From Chloroflexota bacterium (GTDB lineage Bacteria; Chloroflexota; Anaerolineae; Aggregatilineales; Phototrophicaceae), in the NCBI GenBank assembly GCA_020161935.1, contig JAIUNI010000001.1, positions 434,001 to 498,000 on the forward strand: DNA of 64,000 nucleotides, in the 5' to 3' direction. Of the stretch, positions 17,325-26,177 are shown piece by piece. Numbering within the stretch: position 1 is the first letter of the stretch; every line of letters starts with the position of its first letter. A model generated the notes under the pieces. The model made no database searches and was not told where the DNA came from. It saw only the letters and a list, made by a program, of their open reading frames with translations. Position numbers and translations under genes: made by a program.

Positions 17325-17707
17325 TGCCTTCGATAACTCTAATTGATGAATTGCCATTTGTATCAGTTGTTGTTCATGGTAATGGGGAAACGATAGCACT
17401 CCACCGCGTACTTCTTGATACTGGCTCCGGTGGGACTGCATTCAAGACCGATGATATGGAGAAAATCGGTATTGTTCCAGACGGGGATGATAAGCCTGCA
17501 ACAATGAGCGGCGTTGGAGGTGACGAGTATGTACTCCAAAAGAAAATTCCTGCCATCGAAATTGGTGACATGCAAGTTTCGCAGTTTGTGATACAAATGG
17601 GTGCGCTCGACTATGGGTTTGACTTCGATGGAATTATTGGCGCAGATTTCCTGTTGAGTGTAAAAGCAATTATAGATTTTTCATCGCTCGAAATTCGTAA
17701 AGGTTAA
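17324..17707 (+). CDS. Retropepsin-like aspartic protease domain protein
   Basis: 127 residues, the size of one retropepsin-type unit. The catalytic motif is LLDTGSGGT (D about residue 32). The second half has the matching hydrophobic pattern GIIGADFLLSVKAIIDF. Such single-domain clan AA proteins would act as homodimers. It overlaps the preceding small gene by one base and ends 8 bases before aroC. No signal peptide or membrane span. The substrate is unknown. Confidence 0.75.
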   Translation: MPSITLIDELPFVSVVVHGNGETIALHRVLLDTGSGGTAFKTDDMEKIGIVPDGDDKPATMSGVGGDEYVLQKKIPAIEIGDMQVSQFVIQMGALDYGFDFDGIIGADFLLSVKAIIDFSSLEIRKG

Positions 17708-17715
17708 TGTAAACA

Positions 17716-18894
17716 ATGATACGTTTTTTGACGGCGGGTGAATCACATGGGCCGATGCTGACGGCGATTATTGAAGGGCTGCCAGCGGGACTGCCTTTGA
17801 CACCGGAAGACATCAACAACGAACTGGCGCGGCGGCAGCAGGGATACGGCTCCGGTGGGCGCATGAGCATCGAGCGTGATGAGGTGCGGATTACATCCGG
17901 CGTGATGAATGGCGTAACGACTGGTGCGCCGATTGCGCTGCTGGTGGAAAACCGCGACTTCAAGAACTGGAAAGAGAAAGACATCGAGCCAATGGCGATT
18001 CCGCGCCCCGGTCATGCTGACCTGACCGGGGCGATCAAGTACGGCTACCGCGATATGCGGGTGGCGCTGGAACGGGCGAGCGCGCGCGAAACGACGATGC
18101 GTGTGGCAGTGGGCGCGATTTGCAAGAAACTGCTGGCGGAGTTTGGTATCGTCATTGGTGGCTACATCGTGCAGGTTGGCGATGTTAAGACGGCGGTTGA
18201 TCCGGCGGTCAGCTATGAGGAACGGTTCAAGATCGCCGAGGAAAATGATGTGCGCTCACCGGTGATTGAGTCGGTGGAAGCGATGCGTGAGGCGATTCGC
18301 CAGATCAAGATTAATAAGGATACACTGGGCGGCATCTTTGAGGTGATCGCCTTGAATGTGCCGCCGGGGTTAGGCTCGCATGTGCATTGGGATCGGCGGT
18401 TGGATGCGAAGATCGTCTCGGCGATGGTCAGCATTCATGCGATGAAGGGCGCAGAGATCGGTGAGGCGTTCGACAACGCGGGTAAGCCGGGTTCGCAGGT
18501 GCATGACGCGATTGGTTTGAGCGAGGACGAGGACACGCTGATCCGCCGCACGAACCGCGCAGGTGGTACGGAAGGTGGTATCTCCACGGGCGAGCCGATT
18601 GTGGCGCGGGTGGCAATGAAGCCGATTGCGACCATCCTTAAGGCGATGGAGTCGGTAAATCTGGCGACGGGTACACGCGAGGATACGAAGTTTGAGCGCA
18701 GCGATTTCTGTGCGCTGCCGCGTGCTGTGCCGATTGGCGAGGCGATGATGGCGATTGTGATTGCCGACTCGCTGCTCGAAAAGCTGGGCGGCGACAGCAT
18801 CAGCGAAATGAAACCGCGTTTTGCCAGTTTGCGGCAGGCACGTTTGAGCGATCTGCCGATGGATAATGTGGAGTGGCGCTTTGGATATAGCTAA
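17716..18894 (+). CDS. aroC: Chorismate synthase
   Basis: 392 residues; eliminates phosphate from EPSP to give chorismate using reduced FMN. Diagnostic motifs: RFLTAGESHGPML at the N-terminus, RRQQGYGSGGRMSIE, GHADLTGAIKYGY, RASARETTMRVA and TNRAGGTEGGISTG. Shikimate kinase overlaps its 3' end. Confidence 0.97.
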   Translation: MIRFLTAGESHGPMLTAIIEGLPAGLPLTPEDINNELARRQQGYGSGGRMSIERDEVRITSGVMNGVTTGAPIALLVENRDFKNWKEKDIEPMAIPRPGHADLTGAIKYGYRDMRVALERASARETTMRVAVGAICKKLLAEFGIVIGGYIVQVGDVKTAVDPAVSYEERFKIAEENDVRSPVIESVEAMREAIRQIKINKDTLGGIFEVIALNVPPGLGSHVHWDRRLDAKIVSAMVSIHAMKGAEIGEAFDNAGKPGSQVHDAIGLSEDEDTLIRRTNRAGGTEGGISTGEPIVARVAMKPIATILKAMESVNLATGTREDTKFERSDFCALPRAVPIGEAMMAIVIADSLLEKLGGDSISEMKPRFASLRQARLSDLPMDNVEWRFGYS

Positions 18895-19396
18895 CGACCG
18901 CAACATCATCATTACGGGTTTTATGGGAACGGGTAAATCGACCATCGGGAAACTGTTGGCGGAAAAACTCGGTCGCCCGTTTATGGATACGGACGAAGAA
19001 ATTGAACGCCGTGTGGGGATGACCATCCCTGAGATTTTCCAACGTGACGGCGAAGCTCGGTTTCGGCACATCGAACGCCGCATGTGTCGTTTCTTGGCAG
19101 CGCAGAATGGGTATGTCATCTCGACGGGCGGCGGGATGCTGGTGGATGAGAGCAACCGTGATGTGATGTTGGCTTCGGGTTTCGTGGTGTGCTTGAATGC
19201 CGCGCCCGAAGTGATTGCCGAACGACTGAAAGCCGATAAGGCAGAACGCCCCTTGTTGAAAGGCGATTGGCGTGGACTGCTCGACAAACGGCGTGATGCT
19301 TATGCCGCGATCCCACATCAAGTAGATACAACTGGAAAGACCCCTGACGCTATTACAGACGAGATTATCCAATTATGGCAGACCGTATCCGTGTAG
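18881..19396 (+). CDS. aroK: Shikimate kinase
   Basis: 171 residues if started at TTG 18881, which has GGAG 7 bases upstream; ATG 18866, deeper in aroC, would add 5 residues. The Walker A motif is GFMGTGKST, the shikimate-binding region FMDTDEEIERR, then RHIERR and the glycine-rich STGGGM. It phosphorylates shikimate with ATP. It overlaps aroC and runs 22 bases into aroB. Confidence 0.94.
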   Translation: MDIANDRNIIITGFMGTGKSTIGKLLAEKLGRPFMDTDEEIERRVGMTIPEIFQRDGEARFRHIERRMCRFLAAQNGYVISTGGGMLVDESNRDVMLASGFVVCLNAAPEVIAERLKADKAERPLLKGDWRGLLDKRRDAYAAIPHQVDTTGKTPDAITDEIIQLWQTVSV

Positions 19397-20418
19397 CCGC
19401 GCCGAACGGCGATGATTATGACATCCACATTGGCGCGGGGATGCTGGAGCAGGTCAGTTCGTTTATTCGCGGCAAAGCAGTCATTATCACGAATACGACG
19501 CTTGCACCCCTCTACGGCGAAACGTTAGCAAGCCGTTTGCCGGATGCGGCAGTCGTCACCATGCTGGACGGTGAGCAGTACAAGACGCTGGAAACTGTGA
19601 GCCAATTGTATGCGGATTTGGTCGCGGTTGGCCTTGACCGTTCCGGTACGGTGATCGCGCTCGGCGGCGGGGTTGTTGGGGATACGGCAGGGTTCGCGGC
19701 GGCGACTTATATGCGCGGCGTGAACTTGATACAAATTCCAACTAGTTTGCTGGCGATGGTCGATTCGAGTGTCGGTGGCAAAGTGGGTGTGGATTTACCA
19801 CAGGGGAAGAATTTGGTTGGCGCGTTTAAGCAGCCGAATGCAGTGCTGATCGACCCTGATGTGCTGGCGACACTGCCAGATCGTGAATGGCGCTGCGGTA
19901 TGGCGGAACTCATTAAGCACGGGTTGTTGGCGGACGAGGGGTTGTTGAACCCTGATCTGTGGACGAAGGACAACGCGGCGGAACTGGTACGCCGCGCCGT
20001 GCAGGTCAAAGTGGATGTGGTGCAGCAAGACCCTTATGAACGCGGTATACGGGCGCACTTGAATCTGGGGCATACCTTCGCCCATGCCATCGAGCGCGTG
20101 ACCGAGTACCAGTGGCTGCACGGTGAGGCGGTAGGTGTTGGATTAGTCGCGGCGGTACGGCTTTCGGCGGCGCTGGGTTTATGCGACTCCGGCTTGGCGG
20201 AAGAAGTCGAGGACGTGGTGGGCAATATCGGCCTGCCCACGCGGTTGGGGAAGCTGGACGCGGAAGCCTTGTATGCGGCGATGGGAACCGACAAGAAGTG
20301 GCAAGCGGGACATTCGCGGTTTGTGCTGCTAAAGGGCATGTGCCAGCCGGTGATTGCTGAAGATGTGCGGAAAGAAACGGTTATTCAAATTTTACGAGAA
20401 ATGGCGGATGTGCCATGA
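19375..20418 (+). CDS. aroB: 3-dehydroquinate synthase
   Basis: 347 residues; cyclises DAHP to 3-dehydroquinate with NAD and a divalent metal. The NAD loop is ALGGGVVGDTAGFAA; IPTSLLAMVDSSVGGKVGVD and GKNLVGAF follow. The metal-ligand region includes ELIKHG and LNLGHTFAHAIE. It overlaps aroK upstream and the zinc-ribbon gene downstream by 4 bases. Confidence 0.97.
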   Translation: MADRIRVAAPNGDDYDIHIGAGMLEQVSSFIRGKAVIITNTTLAPLYGETLASRLPDAAVVTMLDGEQYKTLETVSQLYADLVAVGLDRSGTVIALGGGVVGDTAGFAAATYMRGVNLIQIPTSLLAMVDSSVGGKVGVDLPQGKNLVGAFKQPNAVLIDPDVLATLPDREWRCGMAELIKHGLLADEGLLNPDLWTKDNAAELVRRAVQVKVDVVQQDPYERGIRAHLNLGHTFAHAIERVTEYQWLHGEAVGVGLVAAVRLSAALGLCDSGLAEEVEDVVGNIGLPTRLGKLDAEALYAAMGTDKKWQAGHSRFVLLKGMCQPVIAEDVRKETVIQILREMADVP

Positions 20419-20879
20419 TTATTTTTGGGACGCGCAACAAATTAAAGACGGTTGGAACCGGACAATTTTACTGCCCGCGCTGCCAAGCACAGCGCACGTA
20501 TGAGCGAAAGACAGCCAAACGTTACTTCGCGCTGTACTTTGTGCCGTTGATCCCGATGGGTGATTTAGGCGAGTTTGTCGAATGCACGACCTGCCACATG
20601 ACTTATAACGTCGATGTGCTGAAAACGAAAGCGCCTGTTCAGCAGGTGGGCGCGGTCGAACTGCTGAACTCGGTTAAGTCGCGTCTGGTAGGTGGGGACC
20701 CTGTTGAGTACGTGGTGAGGGATTTGACGGCAGCAGGTATCGAGCGTGATATGGCGCTCAGTCTGGTTCAATCCACGATTGGCGACAAACGTAAGCTGTG
20801 CGCGACCTGTAACTTATCCTACGCCACTGATATTACGCGCTGCCAAGAGTGCCAGTTACCACTGCCGGAGAGTGCTTAG
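20415..20879 (+). CDS. Zinc-ribbon protein
   Basis: 154 residues. The N-terminal half fits the zinc-ribbon family with FYCPRCQAQRTYERK, a central FALYFVPLIPMG and VECTTCHMTY. A second Cys set, CATCNLSY and CQECQLPLP, closes the C-terminus. The middle 60 residues look like a helical UBA-like segment. No catalytic motif. It is coupled to aroB (ATGA overlap) and ends directly before aroQ, making it the second zinc-binding protein embedded in this shikimate operon. Function unknown. Confidence 0.8.
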   Translation: MIIFGTRNKLKTVGTGQFYCPRCQAQRTYERKTAKRYFALYFVPLIPMGDLGEFVECTTCHMTYNVDVLKTKAPVQQVGAVELLNSVKSRLVGGDPVEYVVRDLTAAGIERDMALSLVQSTIGDKRKLCATCNLSYATDITRCQECQLPLPESA

Positions 20880-21335
20880 ATGACCCTTCAAATTTTGCTG
20901 CTGAATGGGCCAAACTTGAACTTGCTGGGTACGCGCGAGCCGGGGGTATATGGCAGCGTGACGCTCGACCAGATCGTGACATGGGCGACGGCACACGCCC
21001 AAACACGGAACGCTGAGTTACAAGCGAAACAATCCAACCACGAAGGTGCGCTGATTGATTGGCTGCACGAGGCGCGCGGTTGGGCAAACGGCGTGGTCAT
21101 CAATGCCGGAGCGTACACCCATACCTCGATAGCACTGCGCGACGCGATTAGTTCGGTGGCGCTGCCAGTGATCGAAGTTCATCTGTCGAACATCCACGCG
21201 CGGGAAGAATTCCGGCACAAGTCGTTGATCGCACCGGTTTGCGTGGGGCAAATCTGCGGCTTCGGCTGGCGCAGCTATCTGCTGGGCATTGACGCGCTGT
21301 TGGGGCATTTGGGTGCTTTGGGACAGCCTATTTAA
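20880..21335 (+). CDS. aroQ: 3-dehydroquinate dehydratase, type II
   Basis: 151 residues, the small dodecameric class. It opens [21 protein letters not shown], carrying the catalytic Tyr on the flexible lid, and has [10 protein letters not shown] and [14 protein letters not shown] with the catalytic His. It removes water from 3-dehydroquinate. Last gene of the aro operon; about 150 bases of non-coding sequence follow before glnA. Confidence 0.97.
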   Translation: MTLQILLLNGPNLNLLGTREPGVYGSVTLDQIVTWATAHAQTRNAELQAKQSNHEGALIDWLHEARGWANGVVINAGAYTHTSIALRDAISSVALPVIEVHLSNIHAREEFRHKSLIAPVCVGQICGFGWRSYLLGIDALLGHLGALGQPI

Positions 21336-21484
21336 TTGGTGCTGATAACTAAAGCCACAACCACATGATTTGGTAATGTCCTCTGTAGGTTAAGTTTCAT
21401 AATCTCCGATATACTCATACAACGCAATCCTTGTTTACGGTATGCGCGTCATCACCGCGCTCCTTGCTGAAAAGGCTGGTCGAG

Positions 21485-22816
21485 ATGCCAACAAAAGAGG
21501 CTGTTTTTGCCACAATCGAAGAAAATCAGGTGCAGTTTGTTGACCTGTGGTTTACCGACATCACCGGTATGGTGAAAAGCGTGACGGTGCCGAGCGCCGA
21601 ACTAGAAAGTGTTGTTGAGAACGGGCTGCCTTTTGATGGGTCGTCAATCGAGGGGTTCGCACGGGTGGCGGAAAGTGATATGACACTCGTGCCGGATTTG
21701 AACACGTTTGTGCTGTTCCCGTGGGATGAGCAGCACCGTACCGCGCGGGTGATCTGCAATGTGCATACGCTGCGCGGCGAGCCGTTCATCGGTGACCCCC
21801 GTAACGCGCTGATTAAGGCGCTGCGGCAGGCCGAGGAGATGGGCTTCAGTTACAAAACAGGGATGGAACTGGAGTTTTTCCTGTTCAAGACGCAGGATGA
21901 GCGCCTGCTGCAACCGCTAACGCCGTTTGATAACAGCAGCTACTTTGATATGTCCATGCATCCGGCGAAGGCTGCGGTGCGAGAAATGGTTTCGGCGCTG
22001 GGCAAGATGGATATTCCCGTAGATTCGCTGCACCATGAAATCGGAGCAGGGCAGCACGAAATTGACTTCCAGTATGACGATGCACTGGCGATGGCCGATA
22101 AGGTGCTGACGGCGCGAGTGGCACTCAAGGCGGTCGCCAATCAACACCAATTACTCTGTACGTTTATGCCGAGGCCGGACGCGAACTTGCCGGGGTCAGG
22201 GATGCACACGCACCAGAGCTTGCACCGTAAGGACGGCGGCGAGAATGTATTCGTGGACGGCGATAATGAGTACGGCCTATCGCAAACGGCGAAGTATTTC
22301 CTCGCGGGTCAGTTGACTCACGCACGGGCGATGTGCGCCATCCTCGCGCCGCTGGTGAACTCGTACAAGCGTTTAGGGACGAGCTTTGAAGCACCTGTTT
22401 ATGTGACGTGGGCGCATATTAACCGTGGGGCGCTCATCCGGGTGCCGCACATCAGCCCCGGTCACGAGGCACACACCCGGCTGGAACTGCGCTGTCCTGA
22501 TCCGAGCATTAACCCCTATCTGGCGAGCGCCGTGATGCTGATGGCAGGGTTGGATGGCATTCGCCAGCAGTTACCGCTTCCCGAACCGCTGGAAGAAACA
22601 CTGGTGCGCCAAGATCGCAGCCGCCTGCGCCAACTCGAAATTCTGCCGTCGTCGTTGGGCGAGGCGCTGGATGTGCTGGGGCAAAATGATGTGGTGCTTT
22701 CGGCGTTGGGGCCGTTCATCAGCGACCGATACATCGCGGCGAAACGGCAGGAGTTTGAGGAATACAGCCGTCAGGTGACTGCGTGGGAGTTGGAACGCTA
22801 CCTCAGCCGCTATTAA
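21485..22816 (+). CDS. glnA: Glutamine synthetase, type I
   Basis: 443 residues from ATG 21485; the frame opens 18 codons earlier at a TTG-type start but that part is not family-like. It makes glutamine from glutamate and ammonia. Motifs: DGSSIEGFARVAESDM, GMELEFFLF, HHEIGAGQHEID, the ATP loop GSGMHTHQSL, and NRGALIRVP (NRSALIR in most enzymes). No NLYDLP-type adenylylation site is evident. A possible -10 (TATACT) lies near 21413. Tail-to-tail with lysC, 9 bases apart. Confidence 0.93.
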   Translation: MPTKEAVFATIEENQVQFVDLWFTDITGMVKSVTVPSAELESVVENGLPFDGSSIEGFARVAESDMTLVPDLNTFVLFPWDEQHRTARVICNVHTLRGEPFIGDPRNALIKALRQAEEMGFSYKTGMELEFFLFKTQDERLLQPLTPFDNSSYFDMSMHPAKAAVREMVSALGKMDIPVDSLHHEIGAGQHEIDFQYDDALAMADKVLTARVALKAVANQHQLLCTFMPRPDANLPGSGMHTHQSLHRKDGGENVFVDGDNEYGLSQTAKYFLAGQLTHARAMCAILAPLVNSYKRLGTSFEAPVYVTWAHINRGALIRVPHISPGHEAHTRLELRCPDPSINPYLASAVMLMAGLDGIRQQLPLPEPLEETLVRQDRSRLRQLEILPSSLGEALDVLGQNDVVLSALGPFISDRYIAAKRQEFEEYSRQVTAWELERYLSRY

Positions 22817-22825
22817 GCACTGCTG

Positions 22826-24235
22826 TTAGCTGTTTGGGTTGATGATGAAGCTGTGTACCGCGTGCAGCACATCCTCAGCATCTTTGTTTTCGACCACCAT
22901 CGTTAAGCTGGAATTGGATGGCCCGTGTGAAAGCGCAAGTAACCGAATGTTACTGAGCGCTTTCAGCAGCACGGCGGTTGTGGCTGACCAATTATCAATC
23001 GTGGCGCTGATGGCAGTGATGAACGTGATATTTTTCACCGTCCACGACTGCGTTTCTGCCGAGGCGTGTAAGTTTTCTTCCAGCGCTAGCCGCGTCGTGT
23101 GGATCGCATCCGAACCGGCTGTGGTGGGGATGAGGAAACAGGCGATACTGTGCGTCGCGGATTGCGATGAGGTGATGAGGTCGATCTGCGTGTTCGGGGC
23201 AGCGGCGGCGGCTTTGGCATAAATACCCTGTGTCGAGACCCCTTCGCCCGTGCGCTTGGCCTCCACGGCGAGGCCGGGGATATAAGCGATGGCTTTCAAG
23301 GCTTGTGACCGTGGGCCGGATGTATCTTGTATCAGCGTCCCGACCTGCTGCGGCTTATAGACATTTTTCACCCGCAGCGCGATTTTATCCTCGCGCAGGG
23401 GGCTAATCATGCGAGTATGCAGCACCCGCGCCCCAAAGTAGGCCATCTCAGCCGCTTCGTCGTAGGACAGGATTGGGATGACACGTGCTTCGGGAAAGTC
23501 GCGTGGGTCAGCCGTCATCATGCCATCGACATCCGTCCAAATCCAAATCTCTGAGGCGTTTGTACAAACAGCCATGACCGAGGCGGTATAGTCGCTGCCG
23601 CCGCGACCGAGAGTAGTTGGTTTGCCGGTACTGGTCGCGCCGATGAAGCCGGTTACGACAGGCACAATCTTACGTTCCAGTAGGGGGAGCAAGTTTTGGG
23701 CGATTTGTGCGCGCGTCAGGGCGAGGTTGGCGGTGGCGTTCCCCGGCACATCGTCGGTCACAATCAATGATGTGGTGTCGAGCGCCACGCTGCGGAGGTT
23801 GTTTTGCCGCAGGAGCGCCGCAACGATACGGGCAGCCAGTTTTTCACCTACGCCAATCGTCGCATCGACCGCTTCGGGCGTAACTTTGCTGGTGATCTGA
23901 GCCATGCCTTGATAAATATCGAGCATCTCGAACAGCAGACGATCAATATCCGCATAGAGGACAGCGCGTTCAGTCGTGCCGAGCGGGAGTTCGTCAATGA
24001 GGGCAAGGTGGCGCGTGCGGAGGTTGGCGACGATACGCCGGTAGCCGCGCTGCTGCCCCAACTGGGCAAGGTGCGCCGCTTCGATCAAGCCATCGGTTAC
24101 GCCTTCAAGGGCTGAAACGACCAAAACAAGTTGATTCCACTGCTCGCTTTCGTGCAGCACAATACTCAGCACTTGGGTCAATGCATCAGTCGTTCCGATG
24201 GACGACCCACCAAATTTCATAACAAGGGTATTCAT
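22826..24235 (-). CDS. lysC: Aspartate kinase
   Basis: 469 residues from ATG 24235 (AGGG upstream; a TTG at 24256 is less likely). It phosphorylates aspartate for Lys, Thr and Met synthesis. The kinase domain has MKFGGSSIGT, TLGRGGSDYTA and IWTDVDGMMTADPR. Two ACT-type regulatory segments occupy about residues 310-465, suggesting feedback control. It is monofunctional, without a homoserine dehydrogenase domain. No lysine riboswitch is seen in the upstream 200 bases. Confidence 0.95.
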   Translation of the reverse strand: MNTLVMKFGGSSIGTTDALTQVLSIVLHESEQWNQLVLVVSALEGVTDGLIEAAHLAQLGQQRGYRRIVANLRTRHLALIDELPLGTTERAVLYADIDRLLFEMLDIYQGMAQITSKVTPEAVDATIGVGEKLAARIVAALLRQNNLRSVALDTTSLIVTDDVPGNATANLALTRAQIAQNLLPLLERKIVPVVTGFIGATSTGKPTTLGRGGSDYTASVMAVCTNASEIWIWTDVDGMMTADPRDFPEARVIPILSYDEAAEMAYFGARVLHTRMISPLREDKIALRVKNVYKPQQVGTLIQDTSGPRSQALKAIAYIPGLAVEAKRTGEGVSTQGIYAKAAAAAPNTQIDLITSSQSATHSIACFLIPTTAGSDAIHTTRLALEENLHASAETQSWTVKNITFITAISATIDNWSATTAVLLKALSNIRLLALSHGPSNSSLTMVVENKDAEDVLHAVHSFIINPNS

Positions 24236-24437
24236 GGGCGACCCTAGAATAAGCAACCACTACCCATAGGCTAAACCTGCATGGTAGTCAACAGTCTTAG
24301 GTGTAAGTTTGCGATTATTACGGCAGGTTGAGACTAGCATTTTGAGTGAAATATGTCAAATTCTTTGCTAGAATGCGGGTGTTTGACTTATCATTAAAGT
24401 TGAAGTTTGGGCATAGTAGAACATAGGGCTAGAAAAA

Positions 24438-25367
24438 ATGACTGAAAATATCATCGAGCAGCAGCGCACAGTCGCTGGTGTTCGGTTTCACAAAGTCGGA
24501 AAGTTGTACCACTTTGATTACGCTCAATTCCCTGAATTGCAGCTCAGTGACCATGTGATTGTTGAAACCGCGCGAGGTCGACAGATGGGGCAAATCGTGA
24601 GCTTCACGAAGGTCGATGAAGCCGTACGGGATTACAAGCCGATCTTGCGACCGGCAACCCCACGTGACCTTACCCTCAAACAGCATTGGGAAATGCAGCA
24701 GGATGAGGCGCTGGATAAATGCAAGCAAAAGGCGCGGCAGGTTGGTGGCTTCCATGAGGCGAAGTTCATTGCCGCTCATTATAACTACGATGGCAGCATG
24801 ATTACCTTCTTGTTCACGGCTGATGAAAAGCTCAACACAGGCAGACTGCTGCATGAACTCGGTCGGCAGTTCACGGCGCAGGTGGAAATCCGGCAAATTG
24901 GCCCGCGTGATGTCGCCAAGCTGTTGGGCGGTTTTGGTGCCTGTGGTGAAACCCGCTGTTGCAGCACCTTCCTGACCGATTTCAGCCCGATCTCGATCAA
25001 GATGGCAAAGACACAGGGGATTTCACTCAATCCCTCTGAAATTACGGGGATGTGCGGGCGCTTACGCTGCTGCCTTGTGTACGAGTACGAACAGTATGTT
25101 GAGGCGCGGAAGCAGCTCCCCAAGCGCAACAAGCGCATTGGAACCCCACATGGCGAAGGTAAGGTACTGGATGTTCATCCCTTACAAGACGCGGTTACGG
25201 TTATGGTTGAAGATGCGCGTTATTTCCTCAAGCGGGAAGAATTGATACCGTTGGAAGAGTGGGAAGCGCTGCAAAAGAAGGCGAGTGAACCCTGTACCAA
25301 GCATGGCGACGGCCCGTGCGAATGTGGTGCGAAACCGGGGAAAAATCAGTCGCCGCCAGCCGATTAG
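24438..25367 (+). CDS. ricT: PSP1-domain protein, RicT/YaaT family
   Basis: 309 residues. The PSP1 C-terminal domain has the conserved Cys-rich segments GACGETRCCSTFL (about residues 171-183) and GMCGRLRCCLVYE. In Bacillus, RicT acts with RicA and RicF in an Fe-S-containing complex that affects RNase Y processing; that role is known for the family and only inferred here. A short Cys/His-rich tail (EPCTKHGDGPCECG) is an extra. AGGG lies about 9 bases before the ATG. Confidence 0.9.
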   Translation: MTENIIEQQRTVAGVRFHKVGKLYHFDYAQFPELQLSDHVIVETARGRQMGQIVSFTKVDEAVRDYKPILRPATPRDLTLKQHWEMQQDEALDKCKQKARQVGGFHEAKFIAAHYNYDGSMITFLFTADEKLNTGRLLHELGRQFTAQVEIRQIGPRDVAKLLGGFGACGETRCCSTFLTDFSPISIKMAKTQGISLNPSEITGMCGRLRCCLVYEYEQYVEARKQLPKRNKRIGTPHGEGKVLDVHPLQDAVTVMVEDARYFLKREELIPLEEWEALQKKASEPCTKHGDGPCECGAKPGKNQSPPAD

Positions 25368-25370
25368 CTC

Positions 25371-25424
25371 TAACGATGGATATGGTTACTTTTCGGGCGC
25401 ATCGTTAAAGTATGCGCCTTTGTT
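25371..25424 (+). promoter_or_regulatory. Overlapping alternative hairpins (possible attenuator)
   Basis: TAACGATG (25371-25378) pairs with CATCGTTA (25400-25407). GGCGCAT (25396-25402) pairs with ATGCGCC (25412-25418), followed by TTTGTTTG. The two stems share bases 25400-25402, so only one can form at a time. The second has the form of an intrinsic terminator. It lies between ricT and the PIG-L gene and may either end ricT transcription or control read-through. Confidence 0.6.
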
Positions 25425-25445
25425 TGTGTAGACAATAGGTTAAAC

Positions 25446-26171
25446 ATGGCAGAAGCAGTTCAAGCACAACCTGTCAAACGGGTACTCGGTGTATTCGCGC
25501 ATCCAGATGACCCGGAATTTTTTTGTGGTGGCACGTTCGCACGTTGGGCAGCCGAGGGTGCGGATATCTCGTTTATCATTGCGACCAATGGCGACAAGGG
25601 CAGCAGTGACCCTGAAATGACTTCACCGCGCTTGGCGGAAATTCGTGAGGTAGAGGAACGGAACGCGGCTGCCGCATTGGGTGTCAAAGAGGTGATCTTC
25701 CTGCGCTACCCTGACGGCGAACTCCAGCCGAACTTGGAACTGCGCCGCGACATCGTGCGGATTATTCGCTTGAAGCAGCCGGATATTGTCGTAACCTGTG
25801 ACCCGACGGTATTCTGGTTCGGCACAGGGTCGATTAATCACCCCGACCACCGCGCGATTGGGGAAGCCACGCTCGACGCGGTTTACCCGACGGCACGTGA
25901 CCGGTTGAACTTCCCTGAACACGAGCGCGACGAAGGACTTGCGCCGCACAAAACCGGACAGCTTTACATCTGCGGCACACAGTCGCCTACGACGAAGGTG
26001 GATACAACTGCCTATATTGAAACCAAGATACGCTCGTTATATGAGCATAAGAGCCAGATCGCGGATATGGAGGCGATGGCTGAACGGATTCGAGCCAACC
26101 GTGATCTGGAGTCGCCTGTTGATGCCCCTCGTTATATGGATTCGTTCCGAGTCATTACATTTAGCCGGTGA
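25446..26171 (+). CDS. PIG-L family deacetylase
   Basis: 241 residues. Zinc-ligand motif AHPDDPEFFCGGT near the N-terminus and a second metal His in NHPDHRAIGEA, as in LmbE/GlcNAc-PI de-N-acetylases and MshB/BshB. It removes an acetyl group from an N-acetyl sugar conjugate; the substrate is not identifiable. First gene of a tight operon with two M20 peptidases and an S51-like gene. Confidence 0.9.
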   Translation: MAEAVQAQPVKRVLGVFAHPDDPEFFCGGTFARWAAEGADISFIIATNGDKGSSDPEMTSPRLAEIREVEERNAAAALGVKEVIFLRYPDGELQPNLELRRDIVRIIRLKQPDIVVTCDPTVFWFGTGSINHPDHRAIGEATLDAVYPTARDRLNFPEHERDEGLAPHKTGQLYICGTQSPTTKVDTTAYIETKIRSLYEHKSQIADMEAMAERIRANRDLESPVDAPRYMDSFRVITFSR

Positions 26172-26177
26172 ACAAAT

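Noticed and set aside
24236..24437. Lysine riboswitch upstream of lysC
   Set aside because: No recognisable lysine-riboswitch motifs or terminator in the 200 bases between lysC and ricT.
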